From positions 372,001 through 436,000 of the forward strand of contig JAIOQX010000003.1 of NCBI GenBank assembly GCA_021108415.1: 64,000 bases of DNA, given 5' to 3'. Both the position numbers and the translations under genes were made by a program. Below, one piece after another: positions 35,622 through 44,767 of this stretch. This DNA is from Acholeplasmataceae bacterium. GTDB taxonomy: Bacteria > Bacillota_I > Bacilli_A > Acholeplasmatales > Acholeplasmataceae. The notes beneath the pieces are model-generated. The model was not told the origin of the DNA and made no database searches. It saw only the letters and a list, made by a program, of their open reading frames with translations. Every line of letters begins with the position of its first letter. Positions within the stretch are counted from its first letter, which is position 1.

Positions 35622-36852
35622 TTCAATTGATAAAGCCATCAATTGGCTTGAAACCCAAACAAAGTTTAAACCTAAAACTGATTTAACTAGAATGAAAGCT
35701 GCATATCAGATGATGAATCTATCATTTAATGATATTAAGTTTATTCATGTAGCTGGAACTAATGGTAAAGGATCAGTATGTTCTTATTTGACTCATATCT
35801 TATTAGAACAAGGATTATCTGTTGGTACATATACTTCGCCCTATTTAGTTGATTTTAATGAACGCATAAGAATTGATGGCCAAATGATTGATGATCATGC
35901 ATTATTAACAGAAATTAACGAAATTGCTCAATTTAATGAGATCTTTAATCAATCATATCAAGAGCATTTAGCATTTTTTGAGCTCTTAACATTGATGGCC
36001 TTAAACTATTATAGTAAAAAACAAGTTGATGTAATTATTATGGAAGTTGGATTGGGTGGATTGTTGGATGCGACTAACGTCATCAATTATGATCTATCTT
36101 TAATTACGAACATAGGTTTTGATCACATGAAGCAACTAGGCAATACATTAGAATCGATTGCGTCTAATAAATTAGGTATCTTAAAACAAAACAATCACTT
36201 AATCACAACAATAGATCCAAGCCTACATGACTACTTTATTAACTATGCTAAAAGTATGAATGTAGATTATGAATTGATCACAAATCATGATTATAATCTA
36301 GAAAGTCTAAATCCTGTTTCATATCACTACAAAGATCAAATCTATAGTGTATTACTTCTTGGTAAACATCAAATTTTAAACTCTTTATTGGCCGTAAGAG
36401 CAGTTAATTACTTATATCCAAGCATTGATATCAAAACCATACAAAAGGGCTTAAAAAAGGCTGTTTGGGCTGGTAGATTAGAAGAGATTTGTGATAGAGT
36501 CTATATAGATGGAGCTCATAACATACATGCACTTCATGCATTAGAAACATCACTTGCTGATACGTTTAAAGATCAAAAGATTCATGTGTTGTTTAGTGCA
36601 TTAGGAGATAAAGATATAAAAGGGATGCTTGCAGTTATCAAAAGATTTGCAGCATCTATTGTGATTACATCATTTGATGATTTTAGATTTAAGGATTTAA
36701 GTGATTATCAAGATCAAGAGATTACTTATATCAAAGATTTTAAACATGCATATAAACATATGCATGAAAAGCTTTACTCAAATGATATTTTATTGATTAC
36801 AGGATCCTTACATTTTGTTGGATATGTTAAAAAAGAGTTAAATAAAAAGTAA
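35614..36852 (+). CDS. folC: Folylpolyglutamate synthase / dihydrofolate synthase family
   Basis: Adds glutamate to folates. The 412-aa protein has the Mur-ligase-type P-loop HVAGTNGKGSV (about 46-56), the IMEVGLGGLLDATN stretch and TNIGFDHMKQLG, all typical of FolC. The valS-folC order is the classic Gram-positive one (as in Bacillus). The start codon lies within the end of valS (ATGTTTAA) with no clear Shine-Dalgarno, so translation is likely coupled to valS. Whether it also has dihydrofolate synthase activity cannot be told. Confidence 0.94.
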   Translation: MFNSIDKAINWLETQTKFKPKTDLTRMKAAYQMMNLSFNDIKFIHVAGTNGKGSVCSYLTHILLEQGLSVGTYTSPYLVDFNERIRIDGQMIDDHALLTEINEIAQFNEIFNQSYQEHLAFFELLTLMALNYYSKKQVDVIIMEVGLGGLLDATNVINYDLSLITNIGFDHMKQLGNTLESIASNKLGILKQNNHLITTIDPSLHDYFINYAKSMNVDYELITNHDYNLESLNPVSYHYKDQIYSVLLLGKHQILNSLLAVRAVNYLYPSIDIKTIQKGLKKAVWAGRLEEICDRVYIDGAHNIHALHALETSLADTFKDQKIHVLFSALGDKDIKGMLAVIKRFAASIVITSFDDFRFKDLSDYQDQEITYIKDFKHAYKHMHEKLYSNDILLITGSLHFVGYVKKELNKK

Positions 36853-36856
36853 ATTT

Positions 36857-36899
36857 AAACATCTCACTTATTATAGAAATAAATAAGGAGATGTTTTTT
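36857..36899 (+). terminator. Hairpin that terminates valS-folC and contains the radC RBS
   Basis: 15-bp interrupted stem (36857-36865 plus 36867-36872 with 36882-36896, one bulged A) followed by T6. Its 3' arm carries AAGGAG (36885-36890), the ribosome binding site of radC, so the same RNA fold can stop transcription and hide the radC start. Confidence 0.75.
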
Positions 36900-37586
36900 A
36901 TGTATCTAGTCAAAGAAATGCCAGTCGACCAAAGACCAAGAGAAAGATTAATCAAACATGGGGCAAAAGCGCTATCGAATGCAGAATTACTTGCAATATT
37001 GCTTAGAACAGGTTATCATGAGCAATCAGTTATAGAATTATCTAAACATGTACTTTATCACTTATCATCATTAGATGAGTTAAAAAAATTGTCTTATCAT
37101 GAACTCTTAAAGATTAAAGGGATTAAAAGTGCAAAAGCTACAACAATACTCGCATCTATAGAATTGGGGTATAGATTATCAGCTTTTAAAAGAGATGAAA
37201 GAGTTAAAATATCATCAGCACAAGATGTCTATCATTTACTTGTTGATGAACTATCTCATCTGGAACAAGAACATTTTTTCGTGCTCTATTTAAATGTGAA
37301 AAGTGAAGTCATTAAAAAAGAATGTATCTATATTGGAACCATTAATCAAATGATGATACATCCACGAGAAATCTATAAAAAAGCTTTTGTTTATGCAGCT
37401 GCAGCGATGATTTTAGTTCATAATCATCCTTCTGGTGATTCAAATCCATCACATGCTGACCAAAAAGCAACTGATCACTTGTTAAAGACATCAGAAGTGA
37501 TGGGTATAGATTTAATTGATCACATCATTATTGGTCATCATGAATTTTATAGTATTAAATCAAAACATAAGACAAAAATAGATTAA
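36900..37586 (+). CDS. radC: RadC/YsxA family JAMM-domain protein
   Basis: A 228-aa protein with an N-terminal helix-hairpin-helix-like region (about 20-90, LLKIKGIKSAKATTI) and a C-terminal JAMM-type metal site with HNHPSGDSNPSHAD (about 175-188) and the upstream Glu. The start is ATG 36900, 9 nt after AAGGAG; an in-frame ATG at 36891 touches the site and is rejected. Despite its name the role of RadC in repair is not established in the family. It follows folC, as in Bacillus. Confidence 0.92.
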   Translation: MYLVKEMPVDQRPRERLIKHGAKALSNAELLAILLRTGYHEQSVIELSKHVLYHLSSLDELKKLSYHELLKIKGIKSAKATTILASIELGYRLSAFKRDERVKISSAQDVYHLLVDELSHLEQEHFFVLYLNVKSEVIKKECIYIGTINQMMIHPREIYKKAFVYAAAAMILVHNHPSGDSNPSHADQKATDHLLKTSEVMGIDLIDHIIIGHHEFYSIKSKHKTKID

Positions 37587-37590
37587 TTCA

Positions 37591-37610
37591 TGATATAATT
37601 TGATAAAGGA
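37591..37610 (+). promoter_or_regulatory. Promoter and RBS of the DUF697 gene
   Basis: Extended -10 TGATATAAT at 37591-37599 overlaps the first in-frame codons upstream, so starts before about 37606 are impossible from this promoter. AAAGGA at 37605-37610 selects ATG 37621. Confidence 0.55.
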
Positions 37611-37620
37611 TGTGAATGTT

Positions 37621-38559
37621 ATGAAGAAAAAAGATTCTACAAAGATATTTTGGTACTTAGCTGCCTTTGGGTTTATCCTTTTATTTTTATTAATGTTATT
37701 ATCTAGTATCCTAGATGTTGGAGATAGATTGACGACGATTTCACCATATTTAGCATATGGTTTTTATGGATTAACTGTGCTTTTAGTTTATGCATTAATC
37801 TTAAGACCTGTACATATTATTTTGTTTTCACCAACTTTTTCTGTTCAAACAACACTAGACACTGAAGAAACTTCTAGAAAAAACTTTAGACTTTATAAAA
37901 AAGTTGTTAAACGATTATTAACAGAAGACTATATTCCAGAAGAAGAAAAAGAAGAGTTAAAGAAGAATTTAAATGATAAAGCTTTACTACAACAAACACT
38001 CAATCATGCATTTAATAAATATGTTAAAAAAGAAATCAATAAAAAAATTAAGAAAAACGCAAAAACAGTGATGATCTCAACTGCAATCTCACAAAATGGA
38101 CGTCTTGATTTTTTTACAATCATTGTTGTTAATCTTAAAATGATTAAAGAATTAGTTGAAATGTGTGGGTTTAGACCATCATATAAGAACTTATCAAAAC
38201 TAACTGTTAATGTATTTACAACTGCATTGATCGCAGAAGGCTTAGAAAATCTTGATTTAAATGATGTGCTTCCAGCATCAACATTAAATTCTCTAGGGGA
38301 AATACCTTTAATTAAACCAGTAATGAGTAGTGTGACTCAAGGGATATCAAATGCATTATTAACATTAAGAATAGGGATTGTCACTAGAAAGTATTTGTTT
38401 AGTGATGCACAAGAGATCACTAAAGAAAAGATTAGAAGAGATGCTTTATTAGAAGCAGCAAAAATGCTACCTTCAGTAGTTGGAGATGCAGTGATGATCT
38501 TACCTAAAAAGTTTGTTAATCTATTTAAAAAGAATAAAAAAGAAGATGAAGAAGCATAG
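37621..38559 (+). CDS. DUF697 / YcjF-like membrane protein
   Basis: A 312-aa protein with two N-terminal membrane segments (about 12-35 and 45-68) and a C-terminal helical domain (about 140-290) containing TAISQNGRLDFFTIIVVNLKMIKEL, which resembles DUF697 (YcjF family). The charged region 85-135 is predicted cytosolic. The family's function is unknown; members are associated with membrane stress or GTPase partners in other bacteria. It forms a single-gene unit with promoter and terminator. Confidence 0.75.
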   Translation: MKKKDSTKIFWYLAAFGFILLFLLMLLSSILDVGDRLTTISPYLAYGFYGLTVLLVYALILRPVHIILFSPTFSVQTTLDTEETSRKNFRLYKKVVKRLLTEDYIPEEEKEELKKNLNDKALLQQTLNHAFNKYVKKEINKKIKKNAKTVMISTAISQNGRLDFFTIIVVNLKMIKELVEMCGFRPSYKNLSKLTVNVFTTALIAEGLENLDLNDVLPASTLNSLGEIPLIKPVMSSVTQGISNALLTLRIGIVTRKYLFSDAQEITKEKIRRDALLEAAKMLPSVVGDAVMILPKKFVNLFKKNKKEDEEA

Positions 38560-38571
38560 ATCAAATCAAAA

Positions 38572-38600
38572 ACGCTAAATTCTATATTTAGTGTTTTTTT
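38572..38600 (+). terminator. Terminator of the DUF697 gene
   Basis: 9-bp stem with one G-T pair (38572-38580 / 38586-38594, loop TCTAT) followed by a T7 run. Confidence 0.8.
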
Positions 38601-38683
38601 ATGTAAATATAAACTTGAGTTTTTAAAATAATTAAGAAAACAAAAACTTATCTTAAATAAAGCTTGTTTAATGTACTTTATGG

Positions 38684-38712
38684 TTGACTTTTTGCCTTAA
38701 TTACGATAAAAT
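38684..38712 (+). promoter_or_regulatory. Promoter of the rplU operon
   Basis: TTGACT (38684-38689), 17-bp spacer, TAAAAT (38707-38712). Confidence 0.7.
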
Positions 38713-38718
38713 AATCCT

Positions 38719-38790
38719 GTTGTACCACATAGAAAAGGTTCCAAACGCATTTCATGCTACCTTGATAGTGAGTCTTCATAAAAAAATAAG
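38719..38790 (+). ncRNA. Candidate ribosomal protein L21 leader RNA
   Basis: The transcript would carry a leader of about 85 nt with blocks CTGTTGTACCACATAG and AAAAGGTTCCAAACGC, the kind of element that precedes rplU in many low-GC Gram-positives and is thought to mediate autogenous control. I recognise it by position and general sequence flavour, not by a full structural match. GGAGG at 38792-38796 precedes ATG 38805. Confidence 0.5.
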
Positions 38791-38804
38791 GAGGTTAACA
38801 GCTT

Positions 38805-39113
38805 ATGTATGCAGTTATTAAAACTGGTGGTAAACAAGTTCGTGTTGTTGAAGGTCAAGAAATTTATGTTGAAAAACTAGACGTAGAAGCAGATGATACT
38901 TATGAATTCACTGAAGTCTTAATGGTTGGCGGAGAAAAACCTGTGATTGGGACACCAGTCGTAGAAGGTGCAAAAGTAGTTGCGAAAGTAGTAAAACATG
39001 GTCGTGGTAAAAAAATTATCGTGTTTAAGTACAAAGTAAGAAAAAAATATCGCAAAAAACAAGGTCATCGCCAAGCTTATACGAAATTAGTTATTGAAAA
39101 AATCGTAGCATAA
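38805..39113 (+). CDS. rplU: 50S ribosomal protein L21
   Basis: A 102-aa protein of normal length. It begins [14 protein letters not shown] and ends with a basic 23S rRNA-binding tail ([19 protein letters not shown]), both typical of L21. First gene of the conserved rplU-prp-rpmA-obgE order of Firmicutes. Confidence 0.98.
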   Translation: MYAVIKTGGKQVRVVEGQEIYVEKLDVEADDTYEFTEVLMVGGEKPVIGTPVVEGAKVVAKVVKHGRGKKIIVFKYKVRKKYRKKQGHRQAYTKLVIEKIVA

Positions 39114-39117
39114 TCAA

Positions 39118-39432
39118 ATGATTACGGTTAAAAGTATGTATGACAATAATCAAGTAAAACAGATTATTGTTAAAGGCCATGCCAATTATAAAGCGAAAGG
39201 CGAAGATATTGTGTGTGCAGCTGTTTCAACTGCAACCATTCTAACCACAAACGCAATTGAGCATTTAGACCTAGATCAACATATTGATCTAGAAGTAAGT
39301 GAAGGATATTTTAAATTAAGTCTTATCAAAGAAAATGATATTGTTTCTGGACTTTTAAAAAATTTAGAGTATACCTTACATGAATTAGAAATACAATATC
39401 CGAAATATATTAAAAATCAGAAGGAGGGATAA
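39118..39432 (+). CDS. prp: Prp, cysteine protease that trims L27
   Basis: A 104-aa protein of the YsxB/Prp family, which removes the N-terminal extension of ribosomal protein L27 in Firmicutes. The catalytic pair is visible as His21 (KGHANYK) and Cys33 ([10 protein letters not shown]). It sits between rplU and rpmA as in Staphylococcus and Bacillus, and the L27 encoded next has the matching cleavage site. The start has no good ribosome binding site and follows the rplU stop by 4 nt, so translation may be coupled. Confidence 0.93.
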   Translation: MITVKSMYDNNQVKQIIVKGHANYKAKGEDIVCAAVSTATILTTNAIEHLDLDQHIDLEVSEGYFKLSLIKENDIVSGLLKNLEYTLHELEIQYPKYIKNQKEG

Positions 39433-39433
39433 C

Positions 39434-39712
39434 ATGTTAAAGTTAAATATACAGTTATTCGCATCTAAAAAAGGTGTAGGTTCATCTCGTAATGGTCGTG
39501 ACTCACAATCAAAACGTCTTGGATTAAAGTTATCAGATGGACAGTTTGCAAAAGCTGGAGCAATCATTTTCCGTCAAAGAGGAACTAAAATCCATCCAGG
39601 TACAAACGTGGGACGTGGTGGCGATGACACATTATTTGCAAAAGTTACTGGCACCGTTAAATACGAACGTTTAGGTCGAGACAGAAAGCAAGTATCAGTT
39701 TACGAAGGATAA
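39434..39712 (+). CDS. rpmA: 50S ribosomal protein L27 with cleavable N-terminal extension
   Basis: A 92-aa protein starting [10 protein letters not shown] followed by SKKG. The first ten residues match the LNxQxFA pre-sequence removed by Prp in Firmicutes, cut after Ala10. The mature part has [15 protein letters not shown] and [17 protein letters not shown] of L27. AAGGAGGG lies just upstream, overlapping the end of prp. Confidence 0.97.
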   Translation: MLKLNIQLFASKKGVGSSRNGRDSQSKRLGLKLSDGQFAKAGAIIFRQRGTKIHPGTNVGRGGDDTLFAKVTGTVKYERLGRDRKQVSVYEG

Positions 39713-39733
39713 CCTATAGTTATCCTTTTTTTT
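39705..39733 (+). terminator. Hairpin after rpmA
   Basis: 9-bp stem (39705-39713 / 39719-39727, loop CTATA) overlapping the rpmA stop and followed by T8. obgE starts 20 nt later without an obvious promoter, so read-through is expected. Confidence 0.75.
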
Positions 39734-39752
39734 CGAAAATAGGTGAAATGAA

Positions 39753-41009
39753 ATGTTTATAGATGAAGTAACAATCGAAGTGTTTGGTGGTAAGGGCGGC
39801 AATGGAATGGCGTCTTACCGCAGAGAAAAATATGTTGAATATGGTGGTCCTTGGGGCGGAAATGGCGGACATGGTGGTTCGATTATTTTTGTTGGAGATG
39901 AAGGTAAGAACAATTTAATTGACCTTCGTTATCAAAGACATATCCGTGCTCAAAATGGTGAAAATGGGATGTCTAAAGGCATGCATGGTAAAAATGCTGA
40001 GCATCGTTTTATTAGAGTTCCACTAGGTACAGTTGTTTATAGTGAAGATAAATCTTTCTTTTTAGGAGAGATTACTGAACATGACCAACGCTTAGTCGTT
40101 GCGCGTGGTGGCAAGGGTGGACGTGGTAATATCGCGTTTGCTACTGCTAAGAATTCTGCACCTGATTATGCTGAAAATGGTGATCCAGGTGAGGTAAGAA
40201 AATTACATATTGAATTAAAAGTTATTGCAGATGTTGGATTAGTCGGATATCCTAGTGTTGGTAAATCGACTTTAATATCTGTTGTATCAAATGCTAAACC
40301 TAAGATAGCTGAATATCCATTTACGACGCTACAACCTAATTTAGGGATGGTTTATGTAGGTGAGGAATCATTTGTTTTAGCTGATCTTCCTGGTTTGATT
40401 GAAGATGCACATCAAGGTCATGGATTAGGCATTAAATTTTTAAAGCATATTGAAAGATGTAAAATCTTCCTTCATGTCCTAGATATTACAAGAGATGATC
40501 CATATGATGATTATGTCAAGATTAATCATGAACTTGAAATGTATGATGAAGTTTTATTAGAAAGACCTCAAATAGTTGTAATTAATAAAATGGATACACC
40601 AGATATAGAACAAAAAGTAGCGGATCTTCAAGCTAAAATTAAACATGATAGTATATTAATTTCAGCTGTTACTCAAGAAAATGTGAAGCAGTTATTATAT
40701 AAGACTCTTGAAAGTTTAAAAGCTGCACCAAAGATTGAAACAAAAGAAGAAGAAACACATAAGCTTTATAGTTTTGAAAAACAAGGTCCAGACTTTGAAC
40801 TTGAGATTAATGAAGATAATGTCTTTGAATTATCAGGAGATAAGTTAAAATTAATGTTTGAGAGAACTGATTTCACTAAAGATGAAGCAGTTAAACGTTT
40901 TGCTAGACAACTTAGAAGTTTAGGTGTTGATGAAGCTTTAAGAGATAAAGGCGCACAAAACGGAGATATCGTTAGAATCTTTGATTTTGAGTTTGAATTT
41001 ATAGAATAG
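39753..41009 (+). CDS. obgE: GTPase Obg/CgtA
   Basis: Essential GTPase of ribosome assembly and stress response. The 418-aa protein has the glycine-rich Obg domain (about 1-158), G-domain motifs GYPSVGKSTL (G1, about 165), DLPGLIE (G3) and NKMD (G4), and the C-terminal OCT domain (about 340-418) found in Gram-positive members. The start follows a weak AGGTG. Its position after rplU-prp-rpmA is the conserved arrangement. Confidence 0.97.
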   Translation: MFIDEVTIEVFGGKGGNGMASYRREKYVEYGGPWGGNGGHGGSIIFVGDEGKNNLIDLRYQRHIRAQNGENGMSKGMHGKNAEHRFIRVPLGTVVYSEDKSFFLGEITEHDQRLVVARGGKGGRGNIAFATAKNSAPDYAENGDPGEVRKLHIELKVIADVGLVGYPSVGKSTLISVVSNAKPKIAEYPFTTLQPNLGMVYVGEESFVLADLPGLIEDAHQGHGLGIKFLKHIERCKIFLHVLDITRDDPYDDYVKINHELEMYDEVLLERPQIVVINKMDTPDIEQKVADLQAKIKHDSILISAVTQENVKQLLYKTLESLKAAPKIETKEEETHKLYSFEKQGPDFELEINEDNVFELSGDKLKLMFERTDFTKDEAVKRFARQLRSLGVDEALRDKGAQNGDIVRIFDFEFEFIE

Positions 41010-41030
41010 TCATTTGACTATTCTTTTTTT
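41004..41030 (+). terminator. Terminator of obgE
   Basis: GAATAGTCA/TGACTATTC inverted repeat (41004-41012 / 41015-41023) overlapping the stop codon, followed by a T-run. Confidence 0.8.
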
Positions 41031-41032
41031 TA

Positions 41033-41063
41033 TAAAAAAAAGATAGGAAATGATTCCTATCTT
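41033..41063 (-). terminator. Terminator of the coiled-coil gene
   Basis: 10-bp stem (41063-41054 / 41049-41040 on the reverse strand, loop 4 nt) overlapping the stop codon and followed on the reverse strand by T7. Confidence 0.85.
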
Positions 41064-44000
41064 AAGTTTAATGCTTTAAGTTTGAAACGATAATTTTTTC
41101 TTAAGGATACAAGTTCACTGCGATAGACTCTTTGTTGTTCTTTTTCTGATTTTGATTGAAAACGTTTGGTTTGCTCTTTCATATTTCTAATTTCATATGA
41201 TCTAGTTTCTTGCATTAATGCAATTTCTTGATCATAGGTTTTAATATCTTTTTTGTTTGCTTCGCTTGATTTTAAGATATTTGCCTGATTAGAGTCTTTT
41301 TTCTCTTCAAATTGAGCAAGTTGTTTTGCTCTGTTTTGTTCAAAACGCATGAGTAGAGCTTGATTCTTGTTAGAAATAGAAGTATCAAGTGTTTGGAAAT
41401 TTTTGACTTCATTATCTAGAATACCATCAAATTTAGAAACTTGTTTGTAGTTGTTGTGATTAAGAGTCATATGTTGTTTTTTATATTCAGTTAAGGATTG
41501 ACTTGCAACTTGAATTTGATTGTCATTGATTAATTGCAATTCTTGTTTCATCTTATTAATATAAAATTCAAGATTTGTTTCTAATATCTTAATATGATTA
41601 GAGATAATCAAAACTTCTTTTTTATCGTTAATCGATTTAACTTTTAATTCGTTTTTATGAGATTGGATATGTGCTTTTATATCTTTTTGTTTTTGTGTTG
41701 TTAAATGCATTTGTTGTTTTTTAATATTATTTAAGACAGACTTCTTATTTGCGCTTAGTTCAGATGTTAAGTGCTCTTGAGCTTTATTAAAGTCTATAAT
41801 AATTTCATCTTGTTTTTCATCATTAGTCGTATAGAAATTGATGATGTGATTTAAAAATGCTTGTTGGTGTTTAATGATTTTTTGTCCAAATATTAAATGT
41901 TCTTTATCTAATTTCTTTTCTTCTTGATAAAGTAGAGAATCTGTGACATAGACAGTATCATCTAAACTTTTAATGAAGTTTATATGGACTTGAGTGAATT
42001 CAGAAAAGATTGTTAATAAACTATGATAAATATTTTGATTTGTGTGATTAAATACTTGATATAAATGAGATTCTTTTTCTTTGTGAATTTCTAGAATTTG
42101 TTGTTCTTTTTTCATGTTGCTTTGAATCGTTTCAACTTGTTTATCAAATGGTGTGAGTAAAATATATTTTTGATCAATTGTTTTTTGTATTTTAGTTAAA
42201 CGATGTTTGATGATCTTAATTTCTTTTTCATGATTTAGGATTAATCGTTGATTTTCTTTTAAATCTTGATGTTTAACCTTTGATTTGATTGTATCTGATT
42301 GAATGTTTTCAGATACTTTTTTTAATTGAATCACAAATAGTTCTTGTTTTTCTAAGTTTTGTTGATTGATGAAAAACTGTTGTTCGAGTTGCTTAATATC
42401 TTTTTTGATTAAGTTCTTTTGGGATTCAATCTTACTTAACTCTTGTTCATATAGGTTCATCACGTCTTCATGCTTGATCATATATTTATAGCCTGTTAAG
42501 TCTTCAATTTTTTTGTGATAAAAACTTTCATCCAATGTTTTGAAATAGTTAATTGTCTCTTTAATACCTAATTGAAATGCTTCAAGCAAAGATATGCATT
42601 GCTTTAAGATATGCTTAAAGACCTCTGGATGAGAGGGAAGTAGATATAAAGTTTTAATAATTTGTTTAAGCTCATAATGTTTTTGATAATAAAGTCTTAA
42701 TGCTTCAAATAATAATTCTATTTGTTTTTGATTGTAATTAAGCTCGTTTAAATACAACTTCATGAGTCTTAACGCTTTTTCATGAGATTGATTTGCTTGA
42801 TGGGCTGATTTAGTTTCTAGCAACAAGAATTCTTGTTGCTGGAATTTTAAGTGTTGTTCAAGCTTGATATGTTCGATTAAATATCTTTTTTCAACATCAT
42901 TTAGATATTCCTGTTCTTCAATTAAATCAAGGTCAGTTAAATAGACTTTATAGTTTTGTTGTTTATGCTTATCAAATATAGCTTTTGCGATATTTGCTCT
43001 GATATCTTGCTCTTCAATCGTTAAATCACGTTTTAACTTTGTCTTTTCTAATTCAAGTTGCGTTGTGATTTGGACAACTTGTGTTTCAGAATCATAGTCA
43101 AGTTTAGCGATATATTCTTTAAGTTTTGCTTGTTCAACTAATAATTGATACTTATGATTTATTTTTGCGATGTTTAACTTTGATGTATAATTTGCGAGAT
43201 GTTGATCATTATTTAAAAGATTTAACTCTCTTTCTTGAACCATCGATTGAATAGAAAGTTGACTTTCAAGAGGTAATAAATTGTTTTTTAATGTCATATC
43301 AATCGTATAGAGTTGATGTTTATAAGTTGATTTAATTAAATCTACGTGTTTTTTTGATAAAGACTGATTATGATTATAATTTAAGTCAATTTTTGCAAGA
43401 TCTTGTTTGTAATCATAAGATAAAAGATTTCTCTTTAATCGCCAATCATTCATTTGTCTTAAGTGTTTGACATCATGGTCAAATAAGTCTTGTTGGAGTT
43501 TTTTTTGCTTGATGGTAATATCTTTATGGGTTCTTAAGATTTGCTTATTTAAATCATTATCTATCGCATTTAATGCTCTGGTAAGATCACGATTCATTTT
43601 TTCTTTTTGTCGATAATCTTCAGTATGTTTCATCTGATCTCTAATACTTCTTGATTGATCAATTTTTTCTTGAGTGATTGTTTCGCGATAAGCTGATAGT
43701 TTAGAGTTTAAAAGCGTAATAGACTCATTTGCAACATGTATGATTCTAGCTTTTTTGTCTTCATATGCGGATAGTTGATCATTAAATTGTTGATCAAGGT
43801 CAATTAATTGCATTTGATATGCTTTTTTGGCTTTATCAATAGATGATTGATAATCATCATTGAGTTGTTCTAAACGCTCAGTAACTGGTTTTAATTGTGC
43901 TTGATAATTTGTTTCTAATGTTTTTTTAGCTTTTTCATGTGCTTTTTTTAATTTATTAATTGAAATATTAAATTCTTTAGTTAATTGATGATAATTATTT

Positions 44001-44662
44001 CTAATATCTAGATAAACTTTATCGTTTTCAGATTTTAATTCGATAAACTGAGCATCTATTTCATCTAATTCTTTTTGTTTATCGATTTCAAATTGTTCTA
44101 GTTCTGTATTGACTTCATTAATCGATGCTGCATATGTTTTTTCTAAATTTAATTTTGTTTCTTTTAATTCCAATTCAATTTCTTGAGTAATTTCTTGATT
44201 TACTTTTCTTGCGATTTGTTTTTGTTTTTCAAATTGAGCAAGTTCTCTTTTTAAGTTTTGTTCGATTTGCTTTTGTTTTTCTTCATAGATATCTTCTAAA
44301 TTTTGTTTTTTTAACTCAAAATCTTTAACAATAATCTTTTGTTCTTGATTTATTTTTTGTAATTTTGTAATTTTTTCTTTTTGGAAAGCATCTATAATTG
44401 TTTTATGTGATTCATTAAATGTTTTTAAATCTTGATTTTTTATGTCTATTTCAGTCGCATATTTTTTGTGAATCTGTAAATTAACGTCTAAAGCTAGCTG
44501 TTGTTCATACGCTAGTTTTTGATCAATTGATTCGATAGTAGGGTTGATATCATGTAAAAGAACCACCAATTTATCATAAATTGGTAGATACTTCTTATCC
44601 TGATTAAGTTCTTGTTTGAAATCTCTTTCAAACTTTTGAATCATATTCAACTTAAATATCAT
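41057..44662 (-). CDS. Giant coiled-coil protein of unknown function
   Basis: A 1201-aa protein, almost entirely heptad-like helical sequence rich in Lys, Glu, Gln, Leu and Ile, with very little Gly or Pro. Two long coiled-coil arms (about 60-600 and 770-1190) flank a less regular helical centre (about 600-760, including a LYLLPSHPEVF stretch). No P-loop, membrane segment or signal peptide is seen, so it is not an SMC-type ATPase. The start ATG 44662 follows GGGAAG with 5-nt spacing; GTG 44668 overlaps that site. It is a single-gene unit between obgE and ruvA. It could be a cytoskeletal filament or scaffold; function not recognised. Confidence 0.75.
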   Translation of the reverse strand: MIFKLNMIQKFERDFKQELNQDKKYLPIYDKLVVLLHDINPTIESIDQKLAYEQQLALDVNLQIHKKYATEIDIKNQDLKTFNESHKTIIDAFQKEKITKLQKINQEQKIIVKDFELKKQNLEDIYEEKQKQIEQNLKRELAQFEKQKQIARKVNQEITQEIELELKETKLNLEKTYAASINEVNTELEQFEIDKQKELDEIDAQFIELKSENDKVYLDIRNNYHQLTKEFNISINKLKKAHEKAKKTLETNYQAQLKPVTERLEQLNDDYQSSIDKAKKAYQMQLIDLDQQFNDQLSAYEDKKARIIHVANESITLLNSKLSAYRETITQEKIDQSRSIRDQMKHTEDYRQKEKMNRDLTRALNAIDNDLNKQILRTHKDITIKQKKLQQDLFDHDVKHLRQMNDWRLKRNLLSYDYKQDLAKIDLNYNHNQSLSKKHVDLIKSTYKHQLYTIDMTLKNNLLPLESQLSIQSMVQERELNLLNNDQHLANYTSKLNIAKINHKYQLLVEQAKLKEYIAKLDYDSETQVVQITTQLELEKTKLKRDLTIEEQDIRANIAKAIFDKHKQQNYKVYLTDLDLIEEQEYLNDVEKRYLIEHIKLEQHLKFQQQEFLLLETKSAHQANQSHEKALRLMKLYLNELNYNQKQIELLFEALRLYYQKHYELKQIIKTLYLLPSHPEVFKHILKQCISLLEAFQLGIKETINYFKTLDESFYHKKIEDLTGYKYMIKHEDVMNLYEQELSKIESQKNLIKKDIKQLEQQFFINQQNLEKQELFVIQLKKVSENIQSDTIKSKVKHQDLKENQRLILNHEKEIKIIKHRLTKIQKTIDQKYILLTPFDKQVETIQSNMKKEQQILEIHKEKESHLYQVFNHTNQNIYHSLLTIFSEFTQVHINFIKSLDDTVYVTDSLLYQEEKKLDKEHLIFGQKIIKHQQAFLNHIINFYTTNDEKQDEIIIDFNKAQEHLTSELSANKKSVLNNIKKQQMHLTTQKQKDIKAHIQSHKNELKVKSINDKKEVLIISNHIKILETNLEFYINKMKQELQLINDNQIQVASQSLTEYKKQHMTLNHNNYKQVSKFDGILDNEVKNFQTLDTSISNKNQALLMRFEQNRAKQLAQFEEKKDSNQANILKSSEANKKDIKTYDQEIALMQETRSYEIRNMKEQTKRFQSKSEKEQQRVYRSELVSLRKNYRFKLKALNLR

Positions 44663-44723
44663 AATCACTTCCCATAATTATTATATCATAATAGAGAGTT
44701 TAGATAGAAAAAACTAATGAAAA

Positions 44724-44738
44724 ATGTTATAATAACAT
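44724..44738 (+). promoter_or_regulatory. Palindrome covering the -10 of ruvA-ruvB-queA
   Basis: Perfect palindrome ATGTTAT-A-ATAACAT (44724-44738) enclosing an extended -10 TGTTATAAT (44725-44733). It could simply be the promoter, or an operator on top of it. It does not match the Gram-positive LexA box. Confidence 0.45.
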
Positions 44739-44767
44739 GAAAAGATAAAAAGCCAGGTGAAAGAGAT

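Noticed and set aside
37600-37620. Upstream start of the DUF697 gene
   Set aside because: It overlaps the extended -10 and so would not be transcribed; AAAGGA points to ATG 37621.
41057-44662. SMC/Rad50-type ATPase
   Set aside because: Despite long coiled coils no Walker A, signature or Walker B motif is present at either end.
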